NCBI GenBank assembly: GCA_003260075.1
Contig: QLIY01000142.1
Location: 157,966 to 221,965 of the forward strand
Length of the DNA: 64,000 nucleotides
Direction: 5' to 3'
Origin: Phallusia mammillata
Taxonomy: Eukaryota > Chordata > Ascidiacea > Phlebobranchia > Ascidiidae
Every line of letters begins with the position of its first letter. Position 1 is the stretch's first letter. Of the stretch, positions 39,608-54,300 are shown one piece after another. The notes under the pieces were generated by a model. It saw only the letters and a program-made list of their open reading frames with translations. It had not been told where the DNA came from and searched no databases. A program made the position numbers and the translations under genes.

Positions 39608-40514
39608 GTAAGTCGATTGATGTAAAATTTATGGCAACATTATCACGCGTTTTGTCATCAGGTTGTTGACATTGAGGAGTTAGTTGGCAGAAGCAAGCGG
39701 TTTATTTCTACACCTGCAAGTGCTTGATAAATTAGAACAGTAATAATATGCTTTCACATGCATTTACCAGACAATGTGGCTTGTATCTAGTTGTTTTTCG
39801 TGCCTAACGTGAATTTACAAGCTGTTAGATGTTTGACTACTTGCTTACTCGAATTCCTATGGTTGGTTTTGTAACAAACTTTGCGCAGTCATGTTATTGC
39901 CGCAAAAGTTAGCTTCATATGTGTTGTATGTGTTTTTGTTTTGCACTGAAAATGCAAAAGGTTTGCAGTTGCGCAAAGTTCGACTGTTTCAGTTGACAGA
40001 AACAATTAACGACATGAACATCTTTACCTTTATCTATGTTTAAAACAGTTTCTTGTAAGAGTACAATTAGTTTGTGGTATTGGTGTTGTAGCCGTATGGT
40101 AAATAGAAATAGGTGGTAACCGATACAAACTAGATTTATTGTTGTGCTTTTTATTTCTTATCTTCAAACAGTCAATTAGTATTGGTCTGTCGAACAACAA
40201 AACAGTGATAAATGTAACACTCTGTCGGTGGTGTTTGATCAGTTGATATCTGTCTCGTTGCTAATTGACTCACTTTGGCAACTTGAAACTTTTTCTTTGA
40301 TTCAGCTTCGGTCACGAGATTAACTAACCGCCTAAAGTCAATTTGACTCACAAATTGTTTTCAACAGATACGTTGAAATGTTATCTTTAAGCTTTTCTCT
40401 CATGTAGTTTCGAATTTCTGAATCTGATATTCTTTTCATTTGCCGAAAAAGTAAGTTGTGAAATTGATGCGAAATTGCTTGTGGAATAAAACTGATCATG
40501 TTTTAGACGCAACA

Positions 40515-43500
40515 ATGGGTTCAACAAACATGTTCTATTTCTCCCCGTTTGACAATGGAGTTGATCAGTCCACGTGGATTACTGCAGTTACTATTTTGTC
40601 TGTTTATGCAGCACTTTTTCTGGCGGGATTTATTGGCCATACATGCGTGTTGTGCTTTGCAACCAGTCATAAAAGGTAAGTAAACTAATTTTGTTGCTTT
40701 AAATTTTGTTTTAAGTTATCACTGTTTAAATCAAAAAGATTTAGTTTAGCACGCTTGTCGACATGTTTAGTTTCTGTGCAAATATAAGTTTAGATAAAAG
40801 GTTGGTGTTGTGAAGATAAAAATGTTACCAAAAACACGTTCAGTCAACATTGAACTGATATTAAGACCATTAACTGCTTGCATGCAAGCTTGTGTTTCGA
40901 TTTTGTAACGCCACCAAAGTTAAAACTTCGATGAGCAGTTTTAACAAAAATGTATATTTTTTTTTATTTTTGCAGCCGCAGCAGTTCGTCGTTGTCATCT
41001 GCCTACGTTATAATAGCAAGTAGCACCATTGCCCAAACCGTTTTTATCTGTTCCTGCCTTCCCGCAATTGCCTGCAAGTCTGTGATGAGCCTTGTGACGT
41101 CAGAATGGCTTTTTGGTGACGTCCCTTGCCGTTTGACGTCGTTCTTGGAGGTACGATTTTGCAAGTTATAATACTGTGTTAGAGTTAGAGAATCAGTTTC
41201 AACACTGAAATGCTGCAAAGAGATAATTTGTGTGTCCACCAAATTGGAGAAAATCAATTCCCGTCGCATTATTTCCCATTTTTCTGTCGGACTTAATCGA
41301 TTTCGGTCCGCTCGGCTTTTGTTCTGAGACGCGCGCACACAAAATTCCAATTACAACTGTTGATTAAAACAATAAGGCGATTATTTGATGGTCCCACAAA
41401 CAGGTTCGCTGTGAAATAGGATAGGGGACGCGATCGCCAGAAAATTGACACCTGCCCTGGTGACTTTTCAAATCGCTGCAGTGTAAATGCTCGAGCACTT
41501 TGGAAGGGCATTCGTTTTCCGTCACGTCGATTGTATAAGCTTTGCAATTAGGTCGGACCTTTTCAGGAATATCGTGTTTCTGAATGGGTCGCGAAAGAAC
41601 AGAGGCCACACACATTTTTGTAATGGTGTTTACTTCGCTTTTGCACCGGAAGAACGACTGACTACAGTCGCTTTCTAACTTGCTTGTAACAAAACGGCTG
41701 TTAAAACAACTGCAGGTCCCCAATGTATTGCTAACAGGATGGTGCACTTGCCAATGTGGCGTACCTAATGTTGAAATGTGTTGTGGCAAATTTTATGTTT
41801 TGCAGTCATTGCTTTACAAACTGTTGGTTTCATCAAACTTAAAAAGTGTAGGTGTAACTGTTTTATTTTCACTAGTTTGTTCAAAAACATGCCTGAATCG
41901 CCGGCATCTGACATATCACTCCTCTAATACCGGTTAAAATAATATCAAAAAATAAATTTCAACGTTTTAAAACTTGTTTATAATCTGACGTTTATGATCA
42001 TACACGTCAGCTGGCACTCCCTACATACCATACGTTGGGTCGGTAAACCACTGAGCCGGTCGCACCGAAATTGGACACATTCTTTTCAAGGAGGGGAGTC
42101 CATTAGCGGCGCATGACACCACACAATTTCTTTCACTTGCACTGAGGTTTGTGTCCGTTAGTGACTCGAAGTCTATTCAAGTCCAATTATGCGGCTACTG
42201 GATTCGTATTTTTGAGCCAGCTGAGCTTTTGTGAGGAATGCACGATAGGTCGTCACGCACCAATACCCAATCACTTCTAGTTTTCCCTGGCTGATAACGC
42301 AAGTCATCGCAATATGTTATCATTAGTACAAGTCATGCTTGAGTGACCAATATTGAACCACTGTTTGGACATATTTATGTCAACAATTCTTCAAGAACCA
42401 GCGTTCCATAAGTTGATATTATTGGTCAAAATGGACACATTTGACCTACGACACCAACAAACTTACCCTCATAAGCCTAGTTTAACGCTATATCCGCGCC
42501 TAATATCCCCAAAACAAACTTTTTGACTTGTCTTAATATTACGTGCATCGCGGGTTCTATGACGCAACAAAACAATCCGCAGGAGCCTCTGGCCTCAATT
42601 CACGTTTGCTGGTGGTTTTAGGCGTCGGGAAAGATGTTTCCAAAATTGGTTGTTACATCGTTTCTAGAATTTGAAACTCATGATTAAGATCTCTTACTTC
42701 AAGATTAGCACGTTTTTATGACATGCTTGTTTTAACGTCGGTGTTAGTATTACCCTGTTGGTATGGTATTCGATTTTGGGTATGTGAGTCTTCCATAAAA
42801 AGTTGCGTTTGATCTCACTTCTGGGTTTATGCCAAACCATAATGCTCACTAGGCTTAACAGAAATATGCACATAATATGATTGATTATGACCCTCCAAGG
42901 TTTGGATACGAACAGTTTTTGTGAGTGCTAACTTACACCAAAAGGGATGGCAAGTTATTACTTATGAATAGTCCTATATATATTGAGTTAAATGTTATGT
43001 CGAGGTATTTTGATATTTAATTGTTAGTTTTAATTTCAAAATATATTATTTGCATACTTTTAGTTTTTAATATTTTGAAGAAATGTATGTGCACTTTTCA
43101 AAACTGTATTCAACACAAGTAATACAGGTTTAATTTTGGGCTAAATCGATAACAATCTAAAAGGTGGTAAAAAAGTAAACATCGTGTGCTACAATGACAA
43201 CGTCACTGCTACACAGACTGTCATGATGTGTTTTAAAGCTCACATGTTCTCAAAAAATATCAAGTACAACATTTAACTTCATATAATGGTGACATAAGCT
43301 AGATTTCCACATTTGTCATTAAAGCTGGCGTTTCTATTTTAAAGCCTAAATGGAGTGCCTTTGTTTAAAGCAGTCTTTTTGATAAATTGAAGGGTACCTT
43401 TAGTAACTGAATACAACGTATTTGATTATTTTCTATTTACAAACCTTAATTACTTTTCCTTCCAAACCACAATCTTGGGTGTGAACAGAGTTCAGTCAGA

Positions 43501-46500
43501 CGAGAGGATAGATTGCGGCCAGATAAGTCATGCGCAAGGGTCGGGTGAACTATAAGCTTTAACCCAAATCCGAAGATAAATCGCCACTAGTTTCTGGCAT
43601 ATTCAGAGCGACAAAAGAAATCCCTAATTCACCGTCTCGTTTTAATCCGATTCTCGATGTCCTGTTAGGTTTGCTGCAAGCCAGAAGGAATGCGATTAAA
43701 TTACAACGCGGCCTGAAATTAATTTGTACTTTGATGTTAACTGTTGTTAGACGTATGTTTGTCGGCTAGAACAGATTTACTTGGTATTTAGAAAATTATA
43801 AAATCTCTCTATGGTTTTGATAAGAAGGACATTCTGCGAACTATTATAGGTGGTGTTTTATCTTTTGTCGCGCTAAATTTTGTAGATTACATAAAATAAC
43901 GAAAACGTTTTGTCCAATGCCATTTTAAAGCTTCGCTTAGCATATTTTTTCCCTAAATTAAAATATTTACCAAAAGGTGCGGATAGGTGATTAGAATGAG
44001 CTCGGTGTTGATTGTTTGTGCGCTCTAGTCGCTTCACTGCACAAACATCACATTGTCTAAAAAAAACTTGCCAAGGTTGCACCAGTGTTGGATAAAACGT
44101 TATTGTTTGTGTGCGCCATTATGGCGAGGACCGCTTTCATGCGAATTTCTTCAACAATCATAAAATGTGTTGCACTGTTTTTGACATTGCGCGTGTATAC
44201 ATGGTTTTCGTTTTTAATTTAGAAACCATGTTTTGCATGCAACAAAAAACATTTACTTTAAGTTCCTTTTCTGCTATATTATATTCCAACCTAAAATGTA
44301 TGACAGCAATGGCAAGTCAAACAGTGATTTTAGTACCGACAGGTTGTTCGTAAAATCGTGCACAATTTCACAATCTTTGACGCCCCCGCGATTGTGTTTC
44401 TAATTTCCCGGGGGACAAGCACCAGCGCATGAAATTCACAAAACACGCTTGACATGTTGTTATTTGCTGTCTAATTACAGTTTTTGCTTTATGTGGCGCT
44501 GCCAAAGGCCGTTGATCAGCTGTAATAGGGTTACTATGATTGTAGCGCACTGAAACAAAAGCGCCCAGGGGCTGCTTTGGGAATTCACGGTCGACGGCGA
44601 TTAAGGCCGTTTATTGCCGGTGACCGATTGCTATTTGCACGCTGATTCGAGCAACATCTGTTGTTGTAGGGATTGTAATTGTTGCTAATGTTGTGAAATT
44701 ACTTTTCTATTGTTCCTTTGAATTTACAACCAAACATGCAACTCATATACATATGTTATTTTTCTATAGTTGTGACGAATCGTTTTTTTGGTTTAGTAGT
44801 TTACAAATAAGTGAAATGCAAACATTAATATCAACAAAAACAATTACGAATTCATAAACTTGCAAAACCTATTATCGCCAAGAAAACGCTATGTGATAGT
44901 TGCGGATACTACAAGTTTAGAGACAATCGTAAAATTAAAAACGAACCTGAACTTATTTTGTCGTATATTTCGCTTGAAGGTGTCTTTACATTGCGTGAAG
45001 GTTTCATTACATTGCGAAGTTTGCGCAGTCAAATAACGCTTCAAAGTTGAATCGATATGATTCTTAAGTTCAAAAATTGTTTCTAAACATATGGCTTTAT
45101 TGTGTTTGCGCCGATTAAACAAATGGATTTGGTCTCAATTGTCTAGAATGGATTTTGGTATGTCTGTGCACGCATACTCTTGGCAAAGTTTGTTTGACAA
45201 GTGGCCATAAAAAAACACTTTTTAACGTGTTTTTCCCGCTACTGTTTAAAAAAATATTTTGCCAAGGCAAGTTGACGACACAAAACACTTGAAATTGGAC
45301 GTGAAGGACAGTCACTTGTTTGAAGAGCTTTCAGTGTACTTCAAAATGTTTTTGTTAAAAAGGCATTCATTGTGTATTTTTAAAGCGATTGTTTTTAAAT
45401 TTGTGATATGATTTCCGTAGTAATATGATTTGCATCAAAATGTTTGGTAAATTGCATTTATTTTAAAGTTTTTATGATCACTTTTGCGACACATGTTGTA
45501 ATTTCTGGTTTCATTTATCATTTGCATTAGGTTTGCCCAAGTTTATGGTTTTTGCACTTCTTTTAATACAAAGAACATACAATGATTTTTGTTTATTTCC
45601 CCAATCCTATTCCATTTTAAGAAAAAAGTACGACAAAAAATAATTCAAATGTATGAAACTTTCTGTAACTGTGTCCGATTTCACGAACTAACTTTGTTCT
45701 CTTGTGGTTTTAGACTTTTCTCATTGGAGTAACTGCGCTAAGCTACTGTGCACTTGCCATCGATCGACTCCACTGCTCTCGCCACGTGACACGCGACTGT
45801 GACGTCACAAAGGAATCGTGCGGGCGCGGGTTCTCCAAAATGTTGGTGCTGTGGCTTTGCGCAGCGTTCATAGCCTCCCCCGAGCTGCTTCTAATGGAGA
45901 CCACGAATGCTAAAGCATCTGTTCCAATGCACAGGCAGTTGTCTTTGTTAAAATCTCCAGAATTAAGGTTGGATTCACCGCCACTGGTTATAAGTCGCGG
46001 GGAATATTTGTCACTTCTCCCTAAAATGAACGATACAAAAGCTGTATTTGATTCTCGAAGTTATGTTGGCAACAGTTCTTTGTTTGTCAATTATGAAAAG
46101 TGCATTACTGGATCAAATTGGGAAAACAAGTTTCCGGCTTTGCTTGCGAAGTTCATGACATTCTATGTTGCTTTTCGCCACTGGTGGCTCTTCACATTTG
46201 CCTTTTTTATCCCCGTGTTGACATCGGCAATTTTCGGAGTTCTAATCGCTCGTCGTCTCAACAAAGCTGTTCGCGATATAAACTATCAACAACCATCAGC
46301 GACCAGTGTTTTTCCAGCAAACTGCAGTGAGGCTGGGACGCTACCTTTGCGAGGTCAAGACTTTGATTTGACGCCTATTGTCGAGAACGGGAACTACCCA
46401 ACCGACAGTCTGCCAAGTAACCGCACTTTTACAAATGACTCGCTGTTTCAACAGCGCATAGCTTTGGAACGACAGTTGTCACAATCCTCCTACATGCAAT

Positions 46501-47063
46501 ACCACTCGCGACTTGCTCCCTTGCTCTCAAGCGAAGACTTGACTGAAGCCGAAACGTCCCCAGTGCTGAAGATAGCGAACGGAAGCATACGGTCGTCTCA
46601 CCGCCATATGTTATCGGATACAGTACCGCTGTCACCTGTAGCCCCCTCTATAGCTTGTATGTCCGGTATTTCGGTAGTCTCTCTAGCCATGTCCAATAAC
46701 CCTGGCCTCGGTACCCTTGGCAACGCCTCCTTGCCCCCGCACGGACACGGTAAAAGTATTCGTAGGCGCTCAAGTCGTATACAGCGCCACACTTTGAGTA
46801 ACATCTCACGAGAACGGGCCTTAAATTTCTTTTTAGCTATTTCCTTGGTCGTGTTTGTTATCACACAGATTCCCTTGCGCGTGAGCGACATCTTGCGAGC
46901 AGAGACAAATTGGTTTTCGACACTGGGTTCAAATCACGTGACCATCGTCGAGGATTTAAGTATATATTTGTCATCGATCACTTTTGTTATCAATCCCATT
47001 GTGATGTTCCTCTGTTACAAATCGTACCGCATGCATTTATTGAAGTCTCTGTGTTGTTATTGA
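40515..47063 (+). CDS. GPR37/GPR37L1-like class A receptor
   Basis: Three exons join in frame: 40515-40675 (TM1), 40976-41150 (TM2 to TM3 start), 45714-47063 (TM3 to the end); 561 codons from the ATG at 40515. Hallmarks shared with GPR37 and GPR37L1: WLFGDVPCRL before TM3, LSYCALAIDRLH at the TM3 end, LVLWLCAAFIASPELLL in TM4, and FRHWWLFTFAFFIPVLTSAI in TM5, where the human proteins have an aromatic WWYFGCYF-type block. TM7 carries NPIVMFLC and lacks the NPxxY tyrosine, and the tail is short and ends in Cys-Cys, as these orphan receptors vary here too. The third cytoplasmic loop is very long (about 185 residues, Ser-rich, with a basic RRRSSRIQR stretch). Ligand not predictable. The true start may lie in upstream exons. 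The 4.6-kb second intron holds no gene that I recognise. Confidence 0.88.
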
Positions 47064-48366
47064 TGCGCTTCTTTATTTGAAATATAAATGTTTTCAACAA
47101 CAAATTTGTGTTGAAACCTAACTTTGAAACATGGATAAATATATGATTTGAGCTCCTGGTTGCATAAGTGTGGAAACACCATCACTCACATGCATCTGTT
47201 TTTTAGGATTTAATTTGTACCCTTTAAAAAAACGAGGTTGAGGAAAAAACTGATTTTCCAGTTTACTTAATATTGTTAGAATGTAATTTCGCACACATGT
47301 ATAAAAGTGCAACTTTAAACAAGCGCAAAAAACAACAAACATTGTTTTTTCAATACAGTTTTTCAACCTGTGAAAAAAGCTGTTTAAAAGTTAATGGAAT
47401 AATACCAACAGAAAATTGCAGTACTAAAAGCAGAAAGCAATTTGTACAGCAGACACACAGGGACATGCATAAACAAGCACAGCGATTGTTTGCTTCAATC
47501 AGCGGTCATAGACATAACAAACGAGCGAGCGTTAATAAAATTTAATGCAGGGGTGGGCAACCTTTGTTACTGTAAGGCCAATTATAAATGTCAAAATTGG
47601 ATCGAGGGCCGCACATGTGCATCACACAAAGTGATTTTGCTTTGTTTCTTAGCAAATATGCTTAACTACAAGTATAATTCGTATTTGATTCTAGCCACAT
47701 TTTGCCAGATCGCAGAAAACTAGCATCAGGCGCATTAATCAGCTCAAAAATACGCGTATGTAATAATTGGACTCGTTTGTCTGTACTTTTGAAATCCAAG
47801 CGTCTCCGCACAAGCTGTAATGAAGGGCCGCAGGTTGCCCACTCCTGATTTAATGCAACCGTAAACATTCCAAACGACTGAAAATAGGGCAAAACGTGCC
47901 ACTTTGGTGACAAATATCAAATTCTAACAAGTCTCGGGGACAAAAATTACTTGACTTAGCAAAAACACGTTTGCGTTTACCGTAAAATTGTAGATGGCTT
48001 TTCTCTAACACAGTGCATCAAAACATATTCACCTATTACTAGATAATCAGTGTTGACATTTAGAAATATAAAAAGTTGCAGTTTTATGTCATCTTACACG
48101 TAGATGTTGTATTCATATCCGAAAACTACAATATTTTTGTCCTGGCTTTTTTGCTGGTAAGATTTAAGGCAACCCTGGAAGCATATTAAGACCAGGAAAA
48201 TTAGTACAAACAGACTGGATTCAACAACCGAGAAAAGTCACATAGGTGGCCGCGGTTAATTTTCAAAACACACGGCGTCTAGCATACTTTTGTGTGGATG
48301 AGTTTTTTCCGTGCCCAGAAATTGTTGGCAGCAAATTTGCTCGGCGAAGCATCAGTGATCGTTATT
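47064..48366. other. Convergent intergenic region, one TIR element
   Basis: Lies between the 3' ends of the receptor (+) and the dynein-stalk-like gene (-). Apart from the element at 47548-47847 I see only AT-rich sequence and short frames. Confidence 0.5.
47548..47847. mobile_element. 300-bp hAT-like miniature element
   Basis: The ends caggggtgggcaacc and ggttgcccactcctg form inverted repeats, flanked by a perfect 8-bp duplication atttaatg (47540-47547 and 47848-47855). No coding capacity. Confidence 0.88.
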
Positions 48367-51300
48367 TTAAAACCGCGCTGACTCTGACGAAGATGTGGAT
48401 GGTCGTTCGTCTGAATTGTCGACTGGCTCCGATTCGTTGAGCAAATGAAGTGATCTCGCTTCACGAATGGTACAGGTTATCTGCATTACAAAACATAATC
48501 AACAAAAAAGAGGCATATGAACATAAAATACGTAGACGGGAGTGGGACACAGAAGTAAAAAAGTACATAGTTAAAAAATAATTTTGACCAATTTTTTTAA
48601 CTCAACCAAATTGATGTCAACTAAACCTATTCTTTACATTGTGCATTACAATAAAAGAGTATTTTTATCATATTTAAAACATAACCGCATTTTTACAAAG
48701 TTTGAATCATTTTCACAAAATAATAGCTTAGCCTAAATAGCACCAAAATATTTAGTTGCTTGGCTAAACTTATGTAAAATCACTCAATTGATCACTGTAT
48801 ACATTATAAGAAATGACCTAATTGACCGCTATATGAACGTTTGAAGGTGTACAATAAATGTTAAAGCATCTAACTGACAAAAAGCCCGGCCGGTTATAAC
48901 AAGAAAAATCAATTTATTCACCCATGCAAAAAATGTTCCAGCTCCGGTGCTTACAGCAGCTGCATCTTCTCCCTTGATGTCACCAAGCACTGATTCAAGA
49001 CGGTCGCACAAATCAGGTGAAAGGTCACCAGGTGCATTACGTTTCACGCGACGCGCCAACGAATCCCTCCCTGTCCGGCCCACGACCGCTTGGATGTCCA
49101 ACCAATTCTATGTGAATGCAACAGATAAACCAGTTTTGGAGTAAAAAGAAAAGTTTGGTTTCGCACATAATCTGCTTGCTTTTTTTCTCGTGGGCAATTT
49201 GATGACATAAAAAACACTTTTATATTAGCAAATCTTCCAGTACGAATTCAGAACGCTTTCACATAAGAATTCCGATCAGCGTTTCGACAGACTATTTGAC
49301 CCAAATTTGACCAATTTTTCATTTCCACTCTGATTTATTAATTCGTTTGTGGGGTTCCTGGGGACAAATCCCGATCAGTTATTTTTTGTATGTGTATGGG
49401 TCAGGCGCGCCGGACCAATCGGCCAAAATTTTCTTCGGCTGTATATTGCCCACTAGCGTCAATTAACTAGAAAAACAACTTACCGTAGCCTGACGCTGTG
49501 ATTCACCGAGTAACATAAGAACAGCTGTCATCACAGTGTGTACTACAGGTGGTGGTGTGCGGTAGCGTTGGATTTCGGATATCAGGGATCGGTTCATTCC
49601 AGCCACCTGTTCTCGGAGAGCGTGCAGTTCGCGTAACGAGTAAAGTAGATCCTTTGCACAACTGTAGTCTGGTTCGAGATCTTCCATGAACCTGGGGGTG
49701 GAATAAACATTTGTAAATTAAAAAAGTGTTCAGTGACGTTAGCAGCTTTTTTAAGCCCGGTTTTTTAAACCTTGAATGTAGAAAAGGAATAAATTCGAGA
49801 TGAAATTTTTAGGTTTTGACTTTGTTTTACAAGAAAGTGTTTTTATCGAAAAAAGTTTCAAACTTTTAAAATATAATGAACGTTTTTATGAGATTTCGTT
49901 TTAGCGGTGAAACCTTTCAATAACATTAAGTGGTCCATGAACGATTTTATACGATGAACCAAAAACCGTTAATACTAAAAAGCATCTTAAGGGCATCCGC
50001 TTTTATATACAATTTTTGTCACGAAAAAGTGAAACGTACCCGCCGTAATCGGACTCATCTATAGTCGCTTCGAGCAGTTGAATGTCACGTCTCGCCATTC
50101 CATCCACGAGTTTTGATCGCAAGTCGCTCACAGTCAACTGGTCAAACATTTTCTCTGCCTCAACGTAAAGCGGAACCTCGTCCTCCCTATATCCACTTTC
50201 CTCGCATAATTGAAGAGCTTCCTGAATTCGGAAGGTATCCTCTGTCTCCATTGCGCTTTTCAGTCTGCTGTTGAGTTCCTTAATCTCTGCGTTCTTTCGC
50301 TCCTCTACCTTCTTCCGTTTTAACTCTGCCTTGGCCTGTTTCTGCTCGAGACGCTTAAGTTTGTCCAATGTGCGCACGGCCTTGGCAAGCAGAGCTTCTT
50401 GGCCGGGAACTCGCGCTGATCTATAGTCCTCAAGTGCTTTGCCCAGCTCCGGAATGCTTCGACTCGCCAAAGCAGTTTTAAGAGCAGTTGTTCGAATCAC
50501 AGGGTCAAGGAACTTTGCTAATTCTCTTGGTCCGTCCAAGGCTTCCGAATCAATAAACGGAGCTTCTTCAGCTTGAGCAATAGCTGCCGCTAGTTCTTCG
50601 TAATCCCGCTTTGCAATGGCGGTTGTAAGCCTCTGTCGAGCAGCTGTCATCTTTTCAACATCTTTCTTCAGACTTGCTGAATTTTCAGTGGCGGCATCAA
50701 GGAGTTCCTGATCAGCCGGTGTGAAAATACCCGGGAACTCGGCTGAGGATGCCTTGATTTTCAGCATAGTCGCGACGCCTTCTGTAAGTTTATCAACCAT
50801 GCCAGGAAGAAGGGGCACCTGTAGCATTGGTCGCGTTTCCTCTATCTGCTGCACAAGAGCATGTTTTCGCTTTAGATCGTGCAAAATGTCACGTGACTGG
50901 TCAAGGACGCGAGTGTCGTCGGTGGTCATCGTGTAGTTCTTGTCAGTGGACAGCTCGACCATCTGGTCAATCAGGTCTTCCATCTGCGTCAGGTTTTCGA
51001 CTTTGATGGAACGCGACATAGCGCTCTTTATCGCCTCCATGCGGGTTCGGTAGTTGACTTCGCCTCTCAATGTTTCCAGCTCCGTCTTGCATCGCAGCAA
51101 CATCGCCTCGTCGACGTCAACACCAGCTGATGCAAGGTTTTCAAGTGCTATTTTTAACACAATATACTTGATAAGGTTGAAGAACGCATTGGTCAACGGC
51201 AGTAGGTTTATTTTTGTTTATTTTTAAGAATGTTTGTTCGAAATGTTTTTTTTTGCATTTACTGCATCTCATTTTTGCCATTTTGTACTTAAAATTAATA

Positions 51301-54300
51301 CTAAAAAGAAATGATTTTAAGTGACTAACAAAAAAATAAACACATTAACAAATAAAAGCTTCCCGAATGTCAATACTGTTCAGTCCTTAACAAATGTCAT
51401 CACAGAATAAAATGAGAAAAAGCGTAGGATAAAACTACCTTTTATCATTCCTTCCATGGCTTGAATATCTCCAACACTTCTTGCGCTTTGGAGTCGCCAC
51501 ATGGCGTCGCCCTTTGCGCGATCCATTCTCTCTTGCTCGCGGAGTTTTTGAAGCAAGTCGTCCGCTCTTTTGACATCGCCAGTCTTGTCAACTAATTGAA
51601 GACCAGGCGTTCTGCAAAAGAAAAGGTTAGGAGTTAACAAGTAATAAAATACGCTTACGAAAGCCGTTTTATGTGTTTAATGAGAGGCATTTTTGTCTAT
51701 AGTATTTTTTCTTAGAAACTTCGTGTGCACTGCAGCATTTTCAGCGTTTTTTAATGCCCACCAAATGGGTTTATAATTATATTTATTGAAGAGGGGAAAA
51801 TGGGGCCTATGTTAGGCTTTGTACAGTACTTTTTTGCACACGGGTGTTACCTGAAGACAGCCACTGCTTCCAGTAATTTAGTTGCATCCTTCTGAACAAT
51901 CAACTCTCTCATTTGGTGCAGGAGTTGATCTTCACGCTCGACTTGTTTCAGTAGTTTCTCGCCGTCCCTGATATCAGCTTCGGCGACCCCATTTTTCCTG
52001 CATTCCCTTATTGCTTCGCGCAGAGCAACACCATCTCTGGTTTGAGAAGCGTCCTGCATTTTCTGCCAAGCACCATCCCGCAAAGATAGTTGATCGATTT
52101 CGATTTCTTTTAATATTCTACATACAAAACAAACATCTTGGTGCAAGGAAAAGCGAATAATGTATTAAAAAGGATTAACTTGCAGTAAATAAAAGTTTTG
52201 GGATGTGAATCAGAATAAAGTTGGTGGACCTTCCACTGTAAATTTAGTAACTTTGCAAATCCATGAGCCGTTTACTACAATAAAGATGTCAGAAAATTAT
52301 TTTAGGACTCATTTACAGTTCACGAAGTTTTTGTGGGTTTCTAAAGTTGAAATGAATTATTTGTTGTATGTACTTACTACTGAACCTAAAGCTAGTTTCC
52401 GCATCGGACTAATCGTAGCCCATTATATGTAAACAGCTTGCAAGTTAATGTATTCCAATTTCGCTCAGGTTTTCGTAATTCTTGGACAGTTAACTAAAAG
52501 CGGCCTACTCGAACCCCCCAGTAGAACAAAGTAGTTTTGTCATGCGAGTATTGCCTATTAAAGCGGGCAAAAATATGGTAAAGAAACAAATTAGTAAAGA
52601 TAAGAATACACTTTACTTGTTAGCCTTATCGAGGTCGCCGTCTGTGTCTGGAATCTTTGCTTCGTTAAACTTCTGCACAACCTCGATAATCTTTTGTCTT
52701 TCCCGCATCCGTATGGCTTCCTTCAGTTCAAGTGACATCTCGCGATGGGATCTTCCCTGCAGCATTCTCTCCTGTCGCATATCATCCAGAACTTTCTGCG
52801 CAGTGAGGAAGTCCCCGTCGCTGGTGACGTACTCAGCGGGAAGATCCAATTTACTGCAAAACACGTCAGTACTAACGGATGGAGTTTGCGTTAAAAATGA
52901 ATACAAAAAATGAACAAACCTATTGTAATTGAAATACAACGCATTTGGTGTGAACAGTCAAACCCCTTGCTTTTCAGATTAATATTTTGCGATAAAATGC
53001 GCGAGTTTATTGATCAACAAATGAAGCAGTCCGATAAATGAGTAACCTAGTTGGTGAAATTTCTTATTTGGGTTGCAATGTAATTCTATGGATTTTAGCA
53101 CTCAAATCTGCTAAAACAAAATTAGATCCAAGACAATAAGCACTTGCACATTTTAAAAAATATGTGAATACAATATAGACATAAAATTAAGAAGCAGTAA
53201 TCAAAAATAAATTTAGTTGGTTGACGTATGAAGAGTTTGCATTTGTCATGTAGCATTTAAAAACTTTAAAATGCGTTTTTTAGGTCCGAGAGCCTTATAA
53301 AGACAGGTGGAAACCATTAATCTACACCTTTTCCACTATAAAAATATTTTAACTGGCACAAAAAATCTGTTTCTTACTGGAATCGGTCAATGGAAGCAAC
53401 AAGCGCATCCTCGTTTCGTTGAGTGGCGGCAGTTCGCATTTGAGCCTTTAATGAATTTCTTTCATATTGTAAGTCGACTGCCTTTTCATGCACTCCAGTT
53501 TCATCCTTTATATCCAGATCTTCGAAGCGTTGGATGTAGTCTTCCATGGCACGAAGGTCTTTGGCATCATACGCGGTTTGTAGCTTAAATCGAGCTCTTC
53601 GCCATTCGTACATCCTAGGCAGAAAGAAGGATCATTAAATATTATGGTCAAATTTTTGTATCCCAACCAGAGAATTGGTTTAAGACTGGGACTTGTGAAT
53701 TTGAGGGTTTTTACCTTCCGGATTAGACTTGGGCTTTTGTAGAACAAGTTCAAGTCCTGTTTCTTAATTTAGTTTTTGTTTTGGCAAACCTGCTGCAAAT
53801 GTTTTAATTTCTTAAACGACACATGTCTCCAAATCGAATAACTTCCTTTGCTATGGTTGATTTTGGATTAACCGATACGAAGTCGACTTAAATTCAAAAT
53901 GCTCCAGCCCAAGCCCTGATTTTCACCGGGGCCGAACTTTTTTACGATGTATGTTAGTGACACACGTACAAGTACACGCTTTACTGATCATTCTTCAAGG
54001 TTATAAGACATCATATTCTAATGTAACACTATCGTTACAGTAATTAAGCAAAAACTAGAAACGATAAACATTTAAGCCAGCTTGTGTAGCTCAGTTGGTA
54101 GAGCGCGAATCCCGGAAAGACTGCTGTCGTGGGTTCGAATCCCACCGCAGGCTAGATTTTTCTAGTCTGTGCCTTGCCTTGCCTTGTGGGAATGCCTGGG
54201 AAACCGGCTGATTCGGTATCACATCATTAACGGGCTTAACTACTATGATTTACAATGAGTATGCCGTGATCGCTGGTCTACATCGACGCTTCAGGGCTGA

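Noticed and set aside
54080-54153. tRNA gene
   Set aside because: The acceptor, D and T arms are recognisable, but the anticodon arm does not pair and the segment sits inside a 9-bp target duplication with a SINE body, so it is called a SINE head.
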